Shown: positions 46,357-55,743 of the stretch, in pieces
Layout: each line of letters starts with the position of its first letter
Numbering within the stretch: the first letter of the stretch is position 1
Assembly: GCF_024518675.1 (NCBI RefSeq)
Contig: NZ_JANIGL010000008.1
Span: 62,001 to 126,000, forward strand
Origin: Pseudoalteromonas shioyasakiensis
Lineage (GTDB): Bacteria; Pseudomonadota; Gammaproteobacteria; Enterobacterales; Alteromonadaceae
DNA length: 64,000 nt
Reading direction: 5' to 3'
Notes under the pieces: model-generated
What the model saw: only the letters and a program-made list of their open reading frames with translations
Databases searched by the model: none
What the model was told of the DNA's origin: nothing
Translations under genes and position numbers: made by a program

Positions 46357-47957
46357 TACTTGATCTCCGGTGGTGTGTCAAAGGTATGGTATGGCGCAGG
46401 AGAATCAACTTCCCACTCTAGCCCTTGCGCCCCATCCCACACCTTAGCCGGTACTTTTTCGCCACCTCTAGCACATTTAAATACCACCACAACAAACAGC
46501 AATTGTGACAAGCCAAAAGCAAACCCACCAATACTGATAATGGCGTTAAAGTCAGCAAATTGCAGCGCGTAATCAGGGATCCGTCGTGGCATACCCGCAA
46601 GGCCAACAAAGTGCATCGGGAAAAACAACACATTCACACTGACCAAAGACAGCCAAAAATGCCATTTAGCCAAGGTGATATTAAACATATTGCCAGTCCA
46701 TTTAGGCAGCCAATAATAAGCTCCAGCCATTATCGAAAAGACCGCACCAGTAACAAGAACATAATGAAAGTGCGCCACCACAAAATAAGTATCATGATAC
46801 TGAAAATCAGCCGGTGTAATTGCTAGCATCAGACCGGAGAAGCCACCTAAAGTGAACAACACAATAAACGCAATACTAAATAACATGGGCACTTCAAAGC
46901 TTATTGAACCTCGCCACATGGTAGCTACCCAGTTAAATACTTTTACCCCTGTAGGTACTGATATCAACATGGTCGAATACATAAAAAACAGCTCAGCAGC
47001 CACTGGCATACCCGTAGTAAACATATGATGTGCCCACACGATAAAACTCAGTAATGCTATCGATGATGTGGCATAAACCATCGAGGCATAGCCAAATAAT
47101 TTCTTGCGTGAAAAGGTAGGTACTATGGTCGAAATGATACCAAATGCCGGTAAGATCATTATGTACACTTCAGGATGACCAAAGAACCAGAATATATGCT
47201 GAAACATCACCGGATCACCACCACCGGCAGCATCAAAAAAGCTAGTGGCAAAGTATTTATCTGTTAGTACCATGGTCACAGCACCAGCTAAAACAGGCAT
47301 AACCGCAATCAGTAAAAACGCAGTAATAAGCCACGTCCATACAAACAACGGTAGCTTCATCCAAGACATGCCAGGCGCGCGCATATTCACTATGGTAACA
47401 ATCACATTGATAGCCCCCATAATGGAGCTAATGCCCATAATATGGACGGCAAAAACAAATAAAGCTGTGTTGTCGTTACTATAGGTTGTTGATAGAGGGG
47501 CGTAGAAAGTCCAACCAAAAGCAGGGCCGCCACCGGGCATAAATAACGACGCTAATAGAATCAAAAACGCAAATGGTAAAATCCAAAAGCTCCAGTTATT
47601 CATTCGCGGTAATGCCATGTCTGGCGCACCAATCATCAGCGGTATCATCCAGTTTGCGAGCCCTGTAAAAGCAGGCATAACAGCACCAAACACCATTATC
47701 AAACCATGTACAGTGGTCATCTGATTAAAAAAGTGTGGGTCAACTAATTGTAATCCAGGCTGAAATAATTCAGCACGGATCACCATTGCCATGGCACCAC
47801 CTATCAAAAACATGGTCAGTGAAAATATTAAATATAAGCTACCGATATCTTTATGATTCGTCGTAAATAGCCAACGCTTAAACCCTGTTGCGCCGTGATG
47901 ATGTCCAGCATCGTGATGCGCAGCGCCGTTATTATTTTCGTCTGTTGTGCTACTCAT
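46356..47957 (-). CDS. coxA: Cytochrome c oxidase subunit I (aa3 type)
   Basis: A 533-residue catalytic subunit with twelve hydrophobic helices. Heme- and copper-binding motifs are [18 protein letters not shown] (CuB His and cross-linked Tyr), [11 protein letters not shown] (CuB His pair) and the later HFHYVLVTG (heme a3/a His). [14 protein letters not shown] gives the low-spin heme ligand. It reduces oxygen to water and pumps protons. Coupled to coxB and ctaG by one-base overlaps. Confidence 0.98.
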   Translation of the reverse strand: MSSTTDENNNGAAHHDAGHHHGATGFKRWLFTTNHKDIGSLYLIFSLTMFLIGGAMAMVIRAELFQPGLQLVDPHFFNQMTTVHGLIMVFGAVMPAFTGLANWMIPLMIGAPDMALPRMNNWSFWILPFAFLILLASLFMPGGGPAFGWTFYAPLSTTYSNDNTALFVFAVHIMGISSIMGAINVIVTIVNMRAPGMSWMKLPLFVWTWLITAFLLIAVMPVLAGAVTMVLTDKYFATSFFDAAGGGDPVMFQHIFWFFGHPEVYIMILPAFGIISTIVPTFSRKKLFGYASMVYATSSIALLSFIVWAHHMFTTGMPVAAELFFMYSTMLISVPTGVKVFNWVATMWRGSISFEVPMLFSIAFIVLFTLGGFSGLMLAITPADFQYHDTYFVVAHFHYVLVTGAVFSIMAGAYYWLPKWTGNMFNITLAKWHFWLSLVSVNVLFFPMHFVGLAGMPRRIPDYALQFADFNAIISIGGFAFGLSQLLFVVVVFKCARGGEKVPAKVWDGAQGLEWEVDSPAPYHTFDTPPEIK

Positions 47958-49099
47958 TACTTAGCCTCCGCAGTTGCATCAATCAAAGCCTGAACTTGGC
48001 TTGGTTGCACTACATCACCGGTGTCATTACCCCATGCATTTCGTTTATAGGTAATAACTGCCGCAAGTTGCTTTATTGATAGTTGTTTCACAAATGCTTG
48101 CATTGCTGTCCCCGGACGTCCATGCACAACCACATCAATGTGATCGTTAACATCTCCTAACACAACAGGATTATCTTTAAGTGCAGGAAAAACGCCTGGC
48201 AGCCCCATACCGGTAGGTTGATGACATGCTGCACAACTAGCCATATAGACTTGTTCACCTAAGGTCATTAACTCCTCTTTAGGTAACGTTTGATCCATCA
48301 GCGCGGCATCAGCGGCAGCCGCTTTTACTTTAGCTTGCTTAGCATCAGCAAGCCAATTAGCAAACGCTTGCTCTGACTTTGCTTCGACCACCACAGGCAT
48401 AAAACCGTGATCTTTGCCACATAACTCAGCACATTGACCGCGGTAAATTCCTTCTTCGTTAATTTTGGTCCATGTTTCATTAATAAATCCCGGGTTAGCA
48501 TCTTTTTTAACGGCAAAGTCAGGTACCCACCATGAGTGGATAACGTCATCTGAGGTCATTAGAAAACGAATTTTTTTATTGATTGGCAACACTAAAGGTT
48601 TATCAACCTCAAGTAGGTAGGTATCCGTTTTGTCGGCTTGATTTGTAATTTGGTCACTCGGTGTTGATAGAATCGAGTAAAAACCGACGTCTTCTCCCAT
48701 GTATTCATAGTGCCACTTCCACTGCGAACCGGTAATTTTGATAGTTAAATCTGCTTTACTGGCATCCTCCATCGCAATTAAAGTTTTTGTTGCAGGCACT
48801 GCCATTGCAATTAGAATGACAAACGGAATCGCAGTCCACAGTATTTCTACTTTGGTACTTTCGTGAAACTGGGCAGGTATTGCCCCTTTTGATTTGCGAT
48901 GATGTATTAATGCCCAAAACATAACGGCAAATACAATCACCCCAATCACACAACATATAATAAATATTGTCATGTGCAGTTGATAAACATTATTGCTTAT
49001 ATCGGTTACACCCTCGCGCATATTAAACTGGCTATTTGCCAATAATTGCTGCGGTAGCATAAGTAATATAAGCCACAAGGTAGAGCTCAGTTTACCCAT
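47957..49099 (-). CDS. coxB: Cytochrome c oxidase subunit II with C-terminal cytochrome c domain
   Basis: A 380-residue protein with a signal peptide, two membrane helices, a cupredoxin domain holding the CuA site ([12 protein letters not shown]), and a C-terminal cytochrome c domain with the heme-binding CAACH near residue 295 and a distal Met ([11 protein letters not shown]). This marks a caa3-type fusion subunit. The ATG at 49099 has AAAGGAG seven bases upstream; a longer frame to 49231 is rejected. First gene of the locus. Confidence 0.96.
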   Translation of the reverse strand: MGKLSSTLWLILLMLPQQLLANSQFNMREGVTDISNNVYQLHMTIFIICCVIGVIVFAVMFWALIHHRKSKGAIPAQFHESTKVEILWTAIPFVILIAMAVPATKTLIAMEDASKADLTIKITGSQWKWHYEYMGEDVGFYSILSTPSDQITNQADKTDTYLLEVDKPLVLPINKKIRFLMTSDDVIHSWWVPDFAVKKDANPGFINETWTKINEEGIYRGQCAELCGKDHGFMPVVVEAKSEQAFANWLADAKQAKVKAAAADAALMDQTLPKEELMTLGEQVYMASCAACHQPTGMGLPGVFPALKDNPVVLGDVNDHIDVVVHGRPGTAMQAFVKQLSIKQLAAVITYKRNAWGNDTGDVVQPSQVQALIDATAEAK

Positions 49100-49525
49100 G
49101 TGACGGCTCCTTTTGATGCTATTGCTAAACGCAAAGCGAAAAGGCGGCACTGCTTTTATTCGCGCCAATTCGTTATTTTTATTGTAACTGGTTAAGTTAA
49201 TCTCTTTGCATGCAACAATATCGTGTAGCAAGAGCGCAAAAGATCAGTTATTAACTCAGTGTATTAACCAATTAGTTAAAAAATGAACAATTAGCAAGTT
49301 TTAGTGCAAATAAAATTCTATTTTGGTGCAAAAATAACAATACAAAATCAGCGCGTTATTTTAAATTTGTAAAGGTAAGGGAATGGCTAAAAGTAGAGGA
49401 TATCTAGCTTATATAAGGACTAAGTGGCCCCGAGTAAGTGCTTAAACGAGCGGTTAAATCAATAAAGAAGTGAAAGCACCAAATATCACCAATTTGGTGC
49501 AACATAGGTTTGCTGCAAAGTAGCT
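49100..49525. promoter_or_regulatory. Upstream region of the oxidase locus
   Basis: About 425 bases without a convincing gene. It holds a lexA terminator hairpin (see below) and two near-copies of a 10-base site, TTAGTGCAAA (49301-49310) and TTGGTGCAAA (49323-49332), spaced 22 bases, which could be operators. A 20-codon frame MAKSRGYLAYIRTKWPRVSA (49383-49445, +) has AAGGGA just before it but is probably chance. No clear promoter is called. Confidence 0.35.
49476..49500 (-). terminator. Terminator-like hairpin after lexA
   Basis: Stem GCACCAAAT / ATTTGGTGC (9 bases) with a 7-base loop, 26 bases after the lexA stop, followed on the minus strand by TTTCACTTCTTTATT. The T-run is interrupted, so strength is uncertain. 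Confidence 0.6.
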
Positions 49526-50143
49526 TTACATCCAATCTGCGTTGCGGATCACACCAACGGCAAGCCCTTCAATATTAAAAGACTCATGCTCTAAATCGAC
49601 CTCAATGGCTGAGAACTCTTCGTTTTCGGCATGCAATAAAACCTTACGTCCAGCTTTTTCAAGGCGCTTCACGGTTACATCATCATCAACACGAGCAACA
49701 ACAACTTGGCCATTTTCAGCCACTTGCGTTTTATGCACAGCTAATAAATCACCATCCATTATGCCAATATCTTTCATACTCATACCTTGTACGCGCAATA
49801 AAAAATCGGCAGCTGGTTTAAACATTAAAGGGTCAATCTGGCAATGGCTTTCAACATGCTGTTGCGCAAGTATTGGTTCACCAGCAGCAACACGTCCTAT
49901 CAAGGGTAAACCAAGCTGCTCTGGCTCTTCTTCTTCAACCAGCTGAATACCACGGCTAGCGCCTGGCTTCATTTTTATAACCCCTTTCTTTGCCAGTGCT
50001 TTTAAATGCTCTTCTGCAGCGTTAGCACTTTTAAAGCCTAGGGTTTGTGCAATTTCTGCACGTGTAGGCGGCATACCAGTGTCTTTGATAAACACTTTGA
50101 TTAGTTCGAGTATTTGAGCTTGACGATTCGTTAATGGGCGCAT
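49526..50143 (-). CDS. lexA: SOS repressor LexA
   Basis: A 205-residue repressor. The N-terminal winged-helix ([20 protein letters not shown]) binds SOS boxes; the C-terminal S24 protease domain has the self-cleavage site Ala87-Gly88 (RVAAGEP), Ser122 (GMSMKD) and Lys159 (VTVKRL). On DNA damage RecA filaments induce self-cleavage. Two SOS boxes upstream show autoregulation. It sits alone upstream of the oxidase locus. Confidence 0.98.
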   Translation of the reverse strand: MRPLTNRQAQILELIKVFIKDTGMPPTRAEIAQTLGFKSANAAEEHLKALAKKGVIKMKPGASRGIQLVEEEEPEQLGLPLIGRVAAGEPILAQQHVESHCQIDPLMFKPAADFLLRVQGMSMKDIGIMDGDLLAVHKTQVAENGQVVVARVDDDVTVKRLEKAGRKVLLHAENEEFSAIEVDLEHESFNIEGLAVGVIRNADWM

Positions 50144-50147
50144 ACAA

Positions 50148-50163
50148 CTGGTTTTCCATACAG
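50148..50163 (-). promoter_or_regulatory. LexA-binding site 1 (near-consensus SOS box)
   Basis: CTGGTTTTCCATACAG on the plus strand, i.e. CTG-N10-CAG, one base from the CTGT-N8-ACAG consensus. It lies five bases before the lexA start. Confidence 0.75.
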
Positions 50164-50172
50164 TACATTTAA

Positions 50173-50188
50173 CTGTGAGTATATACAG
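50173..50188 (-). promoter_or_regulatory. LexA-binding site 2 (consensus SOS box)
   Basis: CTGTGAGTATATACAG fits the CTGT-N8-ACAG consensus exactly. Together with site 1, 25 bases apart, it gives the two-box layout known at E. coli lexA. Confidence 0.9.
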
Positions 50189-50237
50189 TTATTTGAGAAT
50201 CGCAAATATTAAATTTATTAGCCCAAACTCTAGTGAG

Positions 50238-51011
50238 TTACCATCGAGCGCTCAATAATAAGCTAGCACTATTTAACCCCCCATTTGAGTCAAGCGCTGA
50301 ACCCAAGCCAAACTTTAGCGCTACATACTCATTAAACCAAAATTGTGTTTGCAGTTCATAATTATCATCTCGATTGCCCCGACTATGTACGTTAGCAATT
50401 AAGCCGAAAGACCAGTCTTGATTTATATAATAAGCAGCTCGGCCTTGGATGTAGCGATAGCGCCCTGCTAATTGTTTTGCCTCTATATCCCAGCCTTGAT
50501 TATTATTGATATTAGTCCAGCGAATATAAGGCGCATAACTCCATTCAACCGAAGTGAACTCCTCGCTTGGATAAAAATGACGAGCTTCTTCCACCCGACT
50601 ATAAAAAGCAGTTAAGCCAATTTGCAATTGCTCATTTACTTGATTACCTATTGATGCACTAAGCAAAGAACTATCTGATTGCCTGATGCCGCTATCATCT
50701 TCCACGTGCTGGATGCCCGCGTTTAAAATAACGCCATGTTGCCAATAATAAGTCGCATCACTGGTAAGATAATACAGGTTATCGTTAGCAAACCCGCCGA
50801 TAGCGACATTACTCACTCGATGCAAATGACTTTTCAACTCTTGAGGACCCGATAAGACATTTAAGTCATCACTAAAATAACGGTATCTTGCACCTAAAAA
50901 TGCTTTATCCAAACCGCTTAAATCCGTAAACCCGAGATCAACCTGATGGTTAATATCTGCATAGCTCACAAACGATAAGCAGCTAGTTAATAGCAATATT
51001 CCTTTTTTCAT
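50238..51011 (-). CDS. Outer-membrane beta-barrel protein, putative porin-like
   Basis: A 257-residue protein with a signal peptide (MKKGILLLTSCLSFVSYA) and alternating amphipathic strands with many aromatic girdle residues (for example GARYRYFSDD, LYYLTSDATYYWQHG, YAPYIRW), ending in LLLSARW; the terminal aromatic is typical of Bam substrates. I do not recognise the family. A 10-base inverted repeat lies 10 bases upstream of the start. Confidence 0.7.
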   Translation of the reverse strand: MKKGILLLTSCLSFVSYADINHQVDLGFTDLSGLDKAFLGARYRYFSDDLNVLSGPQELKSHLHRVSNVAIGGFANDNLYYLTSDATYYWQHGVILNAGIQHVEDDSGIRQSDSSLLSASIGNQVNEQLQIGLTAFYSRVEEARHFYPSEEFTSVEWSYAPYIRWTNINNNQGWDIEAKQLAGRYRYIQGRAAYYINQDWSFGLIANVHSRGNRDDNYELQTQFWFNEYVALKFGLGSALDSNGGLNSASLLLSARW

Positions 51012-51020
51012 TATGTGTTC

Positions 51021-51048
51021 CTAAAATGTAACATTCGGTACATTTTAG
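51021..51048. promoter_or_regulatory. Perfect inverted repeat upstream of the barrel gene
   Basis: CTAAAATGTA (51021-51030) and TACATTTTAG (51039-51048) around an 8-base spacer. Candidate operator or 5'-UTR hairpin for the barrel-protein gene; it begins just 10 bases before its ATG. Confidence 0.5.
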
Positions 51049-51127
51049 CTATTTTGATGATCTTAACTGTAGGAAAGTGTACAAAAGTGTAGACTGAACA
51101 CACTACTCAAACTTAAATGGAGGCCTG

Positions 51128-51580
51128 ATGAGCATTTGGTATCAAGCAATCACTCTTGAACAATGTAAACAACTTGATGAAGGCATTAATGACAAAGGCA
51201 CATTAATGAAAACCATGGGCATTGAGATTAGCGAAATTGGTGAGGATTATTTAGTCGCAACTATGCCGGCAATACCAGCGCATCACAACCCAATAGGAAT
51301 GGTTCATGGTGGCGCTAATGTCGTTTTAGCTGAAACAGTAGCAAGCTATGCTGCTAACTTTGTTGTTGATTTTACCAAGTATTACTGTGTTGGACAGGAG
51401 ATCAACGCCAATCACTTAAAAGCGTCCAGAAACGGGGTTTTAACAGCCATCGCCAAGCCAATACATTTGGGCAGGCGTACTTCAGTTTGGGATATCCAAA
51501 TAACGAATAGCCGAGGTGAACTATGCTGCGTATCAAGAATGACCGCAGCAGTGGTTGAGCGAAAGGTTAGCTCTCAATAG
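51128..51580 (+). CDS. PaaI-type hotdog-fold thioesterase
   Basis: A 150-residue single-hotdog protein of the PaaI/MenI-like group. The active-site region MVHGGANVVLAETVAS is typical: a GG followed by a Glu nucleophile/base. LGRRTSVWDIQI is the other family block. Such enzymes hydrolyse acyl-CoA esters; E. coli relatives act on DHNA-CoA or phenylacetyl-CoA. No phenylacetate genes are near, so substrate is undefined. Its 3' end overlaps the convergent gene by 14 bases. Confidence 0.88.
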   Translation: MSIWYQAITLEQCKQLDEGINDKGTLMKTMGIEISEIGEDYLVATMPAIPAHHNPIGMVHGGANVVLAETVASYAANFVVDFTKYYCVGQEINANHLKASRNGVLTAIAKPIHLGRRTSVWDIQITNSRGELCCVSRMTAAVVERKVSSQ

Positions 51581-51950
51581 GGTAGATAGTTATTTCAACA
51601 CCCGCACCAATTGCCGATATTCTAAGTAGCGTATCTGCTTGCAGTGCTTGGTTAAAACATTTTGGTGATGTGCCTGACTCAAAGCCAATATCAAAAGTTC
51701 GGCGTGAACATGACAGCCATTGTTTGAGTGCATTACGTGAGCACGATTCAATTAATTCACACAAATGATTAATCGCTTTATCAGGTGTAGTAGTGGCCTC
51801 TGCTCTGGCTTCTATGCGCGCTAGCTGGCGATATTCGTCTTGGTCATAATGTAAAACTGTGGCAATTTTTTTTAAGTCAGCCACTAGTGCACTTATATCT
51901 TGTTTAGACTCAAGCTCTAGATCCACGTTTAAAAATTGAATTTCCGACAT
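51567..51950 (-). CDS. Conserved-looking hypothetical protein
   Basis: A 127-residue soluble protein, acidic N-terminus (QFLNVDLELESKQDISALVA) and helical centre, with three cysteines (HLCELIESCSRNAL, SCSRRTF). Ends EITIYPIES. No known motif. Convergent overlap of 14 bases with the thioesterase gene. Codon usage looks like neighbours. Confidence 0.6.
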   Translation of the reverse strand: MSEIQFLNVDLELESKQDISALVADLKKIATVLHYDQDEYRQLARIEARAEATTTPDKAINHLCELIESCSRNALKQWLSCSRRTFDIGFESGTSPKCFNQALQADTLLRISAIGAGVEITIYPIES

Positions 51951-52110
51951 TTGTAGTTTTACCCTTACCCCATGTTAAATACATCGCAAACTTTAACCTA
52001 AATTTGTATTTATACCAAATCATCTGTTGCCTGCGACAATTTGCCACATTGGCAAACTCCCCCTACTCTATAAAATATCGCACTGAAAAATAACAATAAA
52101 TGAGCAAGTA

Positions 52111-52812
52111 ATGAACAAACGCATTTTCAAGCATGCACGAAAACTTCATAAATGGCTTGGTTACATACTGGCCTTGCAAATTTTTGCATGGTTACTAGGC
52201 GGATTGGTTATGAGTGCTATTCCGCTTGATAAAGTACATGGAAAACATTTAGCACTACGCTCCCTTGATAACCCATTTACACAAGCAGACTACCCCGCAT
52301 CGCTCGATAATATTGTTGCTCAAGTGGCACAGCCAAAACACATAAACTATACACACTTTTTAACGACCCCCATTATTAGTGTAATAGGTGAAAATGAAGA
52401 ACACTATTTTAATGGCTTAACAGGTCGCCCTTTCTATGCGCCAACGAAAACACAAATAGTAGCCAATGCTCAGGCCCATTTATTAGTGGATGCGCAAGTA
52501 AGGCAAGTAATAAAGCTAAACAAAGGGCCAAGAGAAGTCGGTTATAAAGAAAACATCTGGCAAGTTAGTTTTGACGATACTGTTAATACAACGCTATATC
52601 TATCAGCTGATAGCGGCAACGTTATTACCGTTCGCAGTACTATCTGGCGCATTTTCGACTTTTTCTGGATGTTGCATATCATGGACTACGATGAACGCGA
52701 TGACTTTAACAACCCCTTATTAATCAGCTTTGCAGCATGTAGTGTATTGTTTTGCTTCACTGGTATCATTTTACTGCTACAAACTATACGTCTACGTCAC
52801 CTTAAACTCTAA
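52111..52812 (+). CDS. PepSY-domain membrane protein
   Basis: A 233-residue protein with an N-terminal helix (LGYILALQIFAWLLGGLVMS) and a C-terminal helix (LLISFAACSVLFCFTGIILL) around a periplasmic domain; the arrangement KWLGY...WLLHxxDY-like DFFWMLHIMDYDERDDF is that of PepSY_TM proteins. These are often linked to iron uptake or inhibition of secreted peptidases. No iron gene is close. Followed by a terminator hairpin. Confidence 0.8.
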   Translation: MNKRIFKHARKLHKWLGYILALQIFAWLLGGLVMSAIPLDKVHGKHLALRSLDNPFTQADYPASLDNIVAQVAQPKHINYTHFLTTPIISVIGENEEHYFNGLTGRPFYAPTKTQIVANAQAHLLVDAQVRQVIKLNKGPREVGYKENIWQVSFDDTVNTTLYLSADSGNVITVRSTIWRIFDFFWMLHIMDYDERDDFNNPLLISFAACSVLFCFTGIILLLQTIRLRHLKL

Positions 52813-52820
52813 TACAACGG

Positions 52821-52849
52821 CTTGCGAGGCCGACGGAGTGCCTCGCAAG
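52821..52849 (+). terminator. Terminator-like hairpin after the PepSY gene
   Basis: Perfect 10-base stem CTTGCGAGGC / GCCTCGCAAG with a nine-base loop, nine bases after the stop codon; followed by TTATTACA with no strong T-run. Confidence 0.65.
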
Positions 52850-52947
52850 TTATTACATGTAATGCAACTTCGCCCATTCAACCGATTTACCGAATAGACT
52901 AATCACTCTAAACTAGCGTCTCCTGTAGTTCACATAAGTGATTGGAT

Positions 52948-53601
52948 ATGCCGTACTTTATATTCGCGATACTCATCAGCCTTGTCAGTTTTAATCTAAA
53001 TGCAGAGCAATTCACCCGCTTCTCAACCGCAAAACGACATTTAATAAAAACACTTCCAGCTGACGCTAAGAGTATTTACTGCGGCTGCGATATTAAACGC
53101 CAAGGTAAAAAGCTCATACCTGATGCTTCGTCTTGTGGTTATAAACCGCGAAATGTTACTACTCGATCGGGCAAGCCAAACTCGCGCGCTGTGCGTATTG
53201 AGTGGGAGCACATCGTCCCGGCGTGGGAGTTTGGTCATCAACTACAGTGCTGGCAAAAGGGTGGCCGTAAAAACTGCGTTAAAACCAGTGAGCAATTTAG
53301 AAAAATGGAAGCTGATATTAATAACTTAGCACCAGCCATCGGTGAAATAAATGCAGACCGTTCTAATTATCGCTTTGGTATGATTGCAGGTAGCGCAAGT
53401 CAATATGGTCAATGCCAAGTAAAAGTTGACTTTAAACAGCGGGTTGTTGAACCACCCAGTTACTCGCGAAAACGCATTGCTGATGCCTATTTTTATATGC
53501 AAAAAACCTACGGCTTAAAAATTTCAGCTAAACAGCAAAAGCTATTTAAAGCGTGGCAAAGCCAAGTATTCACAGCACAAAAAACGAGCAGCAACTTCTA
53601 A
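52948..53601 (+). CDS. endA: Periplasmic/extracellular endonuclease I
   Basis: A 217-residue nuclease with a signal peptide (MPYFIFAILISLVSFNLNA). The family signature is RIEWEHIVPAWEFGHQ, with the catalytic His, and the later INADRSNYRFGMI. Four or more cysteines (YCGCD, SSCGY, LQCWQ, KNCV) likely form disulfides. It cuts double-stranded DNA outside the cytoplasm, for nutrient recovery or limiting DNA uptake. ATG at 52948 is preferred to the TTG two codons earlier. Confidence 0.93.
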   Translation: MPYFIFAILISLVSFNLNAEQFTRFSTAKRHLIKTLPADAKSIYCGCDIKRQGKKLIPDASSCGYKPRNVTTRSGKPNSRAVRIEWEHIVPAWEFGHQLQCWQKGGRKNCVKTSEQFRKMEADINNLAPAIGEINADRSNYRFGMIAGSASQYGQCQVKVDFKQRVVEPPSYSRKRIADAYFYMQKTYGLKISAKQQKLFKAWQSQVFTAQKTSSNF

Positions 53602-53702
53602 GCTATTTACACAGTCATTTACATTTTTCAGCGAGTTGATTATTGCGAGAGATCAATTTTGCTGATACTTTTTAAACATATATTTACAGGAAAGTAACTA
53701 AT

Positions 53703-55313
53703 ATGTTTAAAAGTAATGCACTCTCATTAGCCGTTTTAGTCGCCCTTAGTGGCCTTAGTTTAGCTGGTTGTGGCGGCGGTAGCTCCACTGAGAACACTTC
53801 GCCAACCACATCGCCACCAACAAGCAATGGCCCAACATGGACAGCGGGGGTTTTTGCGCCATCAAGCGAGTTTTATAATCAATGTGCTGTACCTCGTACA
53901 GGCAATGACCCTTTTAACGATAACCAACCTTATCCTGATGAGGCGGGTACAGAGTTCACTGAAAAAATGTGGCTACGCTCATGGAGTGATGAAACCTACC
54001 TTTGGTATGACGAAATTGAAGATAACAACCCTGATAATTTTGAGTCGGTGGCAGCCTATTTTGCCCAATTAAAAACTGAACAAACCACTGATTCAGGCGC
54101 TAAAAAAGATAATTTTCATTTTAGCGAACCGACTGAAGACTTTTATAAAGAGTCGCAATCTGGGGTTGTGTCTGGCTATGGTATTAACTGGTCATTTATC
54201 AGTAATACCCCACCGAGAATATTAAGAGTTGCTTATCTTGAAGATAACTCACCTGCACAAAACGCCGGTTTTCAACGGGGTGATACCGTACTGTCTGTAG
54301 ATAATGTCAGTATCGATACCAATACCGAGGCAGGCGTTAACACACTTAACGAAGTGTTGTTTGGGCCCACAGCAGGGAATTCCCATAACTTTAAAATCCG
54401 CAGTAACGACGGCACCGAAAAATCGATAAATGTAACCGCAGGCAATATCAGCAAAACCCCAGTGCAGAATGTTAATACCTTAACCACCGCAAACGGTACT
54501 AAAGTGGGTTACATGCAGTTTAATAGCCACATAAGTGTGGCGCAACAAGGGTTAATTGATGCTGTTAATAAATTCAAAGCTGATAATATTGACGATCTCG
54601 TCATTGATTTTAGATATAACGGCGGCGGCTTGCTAGCGATGTCTGCGCAGTTAGCTTATATGGTTGCTGGCGATGCGAACATACAAAATCGTTATTTTTA
54701 TCAAACAATTCAAAACGACAAGCAACCTGAGGAAGCCCCTTTCCCGTTTATAGATCAAGAAATTGATTACTCAACATTTCGCACCACTGGTAACTCATTA
54801 CCGGACTTAAACTTATCTAAAGTCTATGTACTTAGTACCTCGGGCACGTGTTCTGCCTCTGAAGCCTTCGTAAATGGCTTAAAAGGGATTGATGCCGAGG
54901 TTATTTTAATTGGCGATACAACCTGTGGAAAACCGTATGGTTTTACTCCAACCCATAATTGCGCAACCACTTATTACACCATTCAATTTAGCGGCGCGAA
55001 TTTTAAAGGTTTTGGCGAATACGCTAATGGCTTTATGCCCACCCCTAGCCCACAATTTGATGCCGATGTAAAAGGGTGTATTGTCGCAGATGACTTTGAC
55101 CACCAACTAGGAGATAGCAATGAAGCCTTGTTATCCAATGCACTTTATCATGTTGATAACAATAGTTGTTTGAACGTTTCTAGCAATGCCAAAGTACAGC
55201 CTCAGCTATTTAGTCAAACAAGCAATAAAGGGATTGCTTTAACGCCACCTAAGTCACTTTACAACACCAATATGGACTTAACACGACCTACAAAAGGAAA
55301 CGCCAATGAATAA
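53703..55313 (+). CDS. S41-family serine protease lipoprotein with PDZ domain
   Basis: A 536-residue protein with a lipoprotein signal (LSGLSLAGC, Cys near residue 23) and a Gly/Ser/Thr-rich linker (GGGSSTENTSP). A PDZ domain (about 160-245; DNSPAQNAGFQRGDTVLSV) precedes the S41 peptidase domain with DLVIDFRYNGGG, STSGTCSASEAF (catalytic Ser) and GDTTCGKPYG (Lys). Relatives are tail-specific C-terminal processing proteases. The next gene overlaps by eight bases. Six or more cysteines suggest disulfides in the mature protein. Confidence 0.9.
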   Translation: MFKSNALSLAVLVALSGLSLAGCGGGSSTENTSPTTSPPTSNGPTWTAGVFAPSSEFYNQCAVPRTGNDPFNDNQPYPDEAGTEFTEKMWLRSWSDETYLWYDEIEDNNPDNFESVAAYFAQLKTEQTTDSGAKKDNFHFSEPTEDFYKESQSGVVSGYGINWSFISNTPPRILRVAYLEDNSPAQNAGFQRGDTVLSVDNVSIDTNTEAGVNTLNEVLFGPTAGNSHNFKIRSNDGTEKSINVTAGNISKTPVQNVNTLTTANGTKVGYMQFNSHISVAQQGLIDAVNKFKADNIDDLVIDFRYNGGGLLAMSAQLAYMVAGDANIQNRYFYQTIQNDKQPEEAPFPFIDQEIDYSTFRTTGNSLPDLNLSKVYVLSTSGTCSASEAFVNGLKGIDAEVILIGDTTCGKPYGFTPTHNCATTYYTIQFSGANFKGFGEYANGFMPTPSPQFDADVKGCIVADDFDHQLGDSNEALLSNALYHVDNNSCLNVSSNAKVQPQLFSQTSNKGIALTPPKSLYNTNMDLTRPTKGNANE

Positions 55314-55680
55314 GCTTTTATTATCAGGAAGCTTTTTGGCCATGCTACTGAGCGGTTGCAACAGCACTCAAGCTGAAGCACCGCAAGATGCGAAATTAAC
55401 TCGAGTTAATCCTGGGGTGATCACCCAATTGCAACAAGCTATTCAAACAGCTAAAGGTGGAGCGCTGGTCACACTTGCCGATGATGTATTTACTAAAAGT
55501 GCAGAGTTATTAATCGATCACGCAACCAGTAAAGGACCTGACGGGATACCGATTATGAGCGCTCATAGTATTCCTTCAGAAAAATTTGTATTACAAAAAT
55601 CGGCTGATAAGTGTATGCTTTTTTATCCTAAAAAAGAGTTACTCGTACCACTGCCCAACGTTGAATGCGAAGTACTTTAA
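55306..55680 (+). CDS. Small lipoprotein coupled to the S41 protease
   Basis: A 124-residue lipoprotein (MNKLLLSGSFLAMLLSGC, lipobox LSGC). The mature part is a mix of helices and strands with two later cysteines (DKCMLFYP, PNVECEVL). Its start overlaps the protease gene by eight bases, so the two are probably translated together; it may be a substrate, inhibitor or adaptor. Family not recognised. A terminator hairpin follows. Confidence 0.7.
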   Translation: MNKLLLSGSFLAMLLSGCNSTQAEAPQDAKLTRVNPGVITQLQQAIQTAKGGALVTLADDVFTKSAELLIDHATSKGPDGIPIMSAHSIPSEKFVLQKSADKCMLFYPKKELLVPLPNVECEVL

Positions 55681-55689
55681 AAACCCATA

Positions 55690-55712
55690 AAGCGGGTGAT
55701 GTACACCTGCTT
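55690..55712 (+). terminator. Terminator after the small lipoprotein gene
   Basis: Stem AAGCGGGTG / CACCTGCTT (one G-T pair) with a five-base loop ATGTA, followed by TTGTTTAC, ten bases after the stop codon. Confidence 0.7.
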
Positions 55713-55743
55713 TTGTTTACTTAACACGACAAGTATCAAGCAT

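Noticed and set aside
49383..49445. 20-codon plus-strand frame with a nearby AAGGGA, a possible leader peptide
   Set aside because: Lies upstream of no plus-strand gene and is very short; likely chance.
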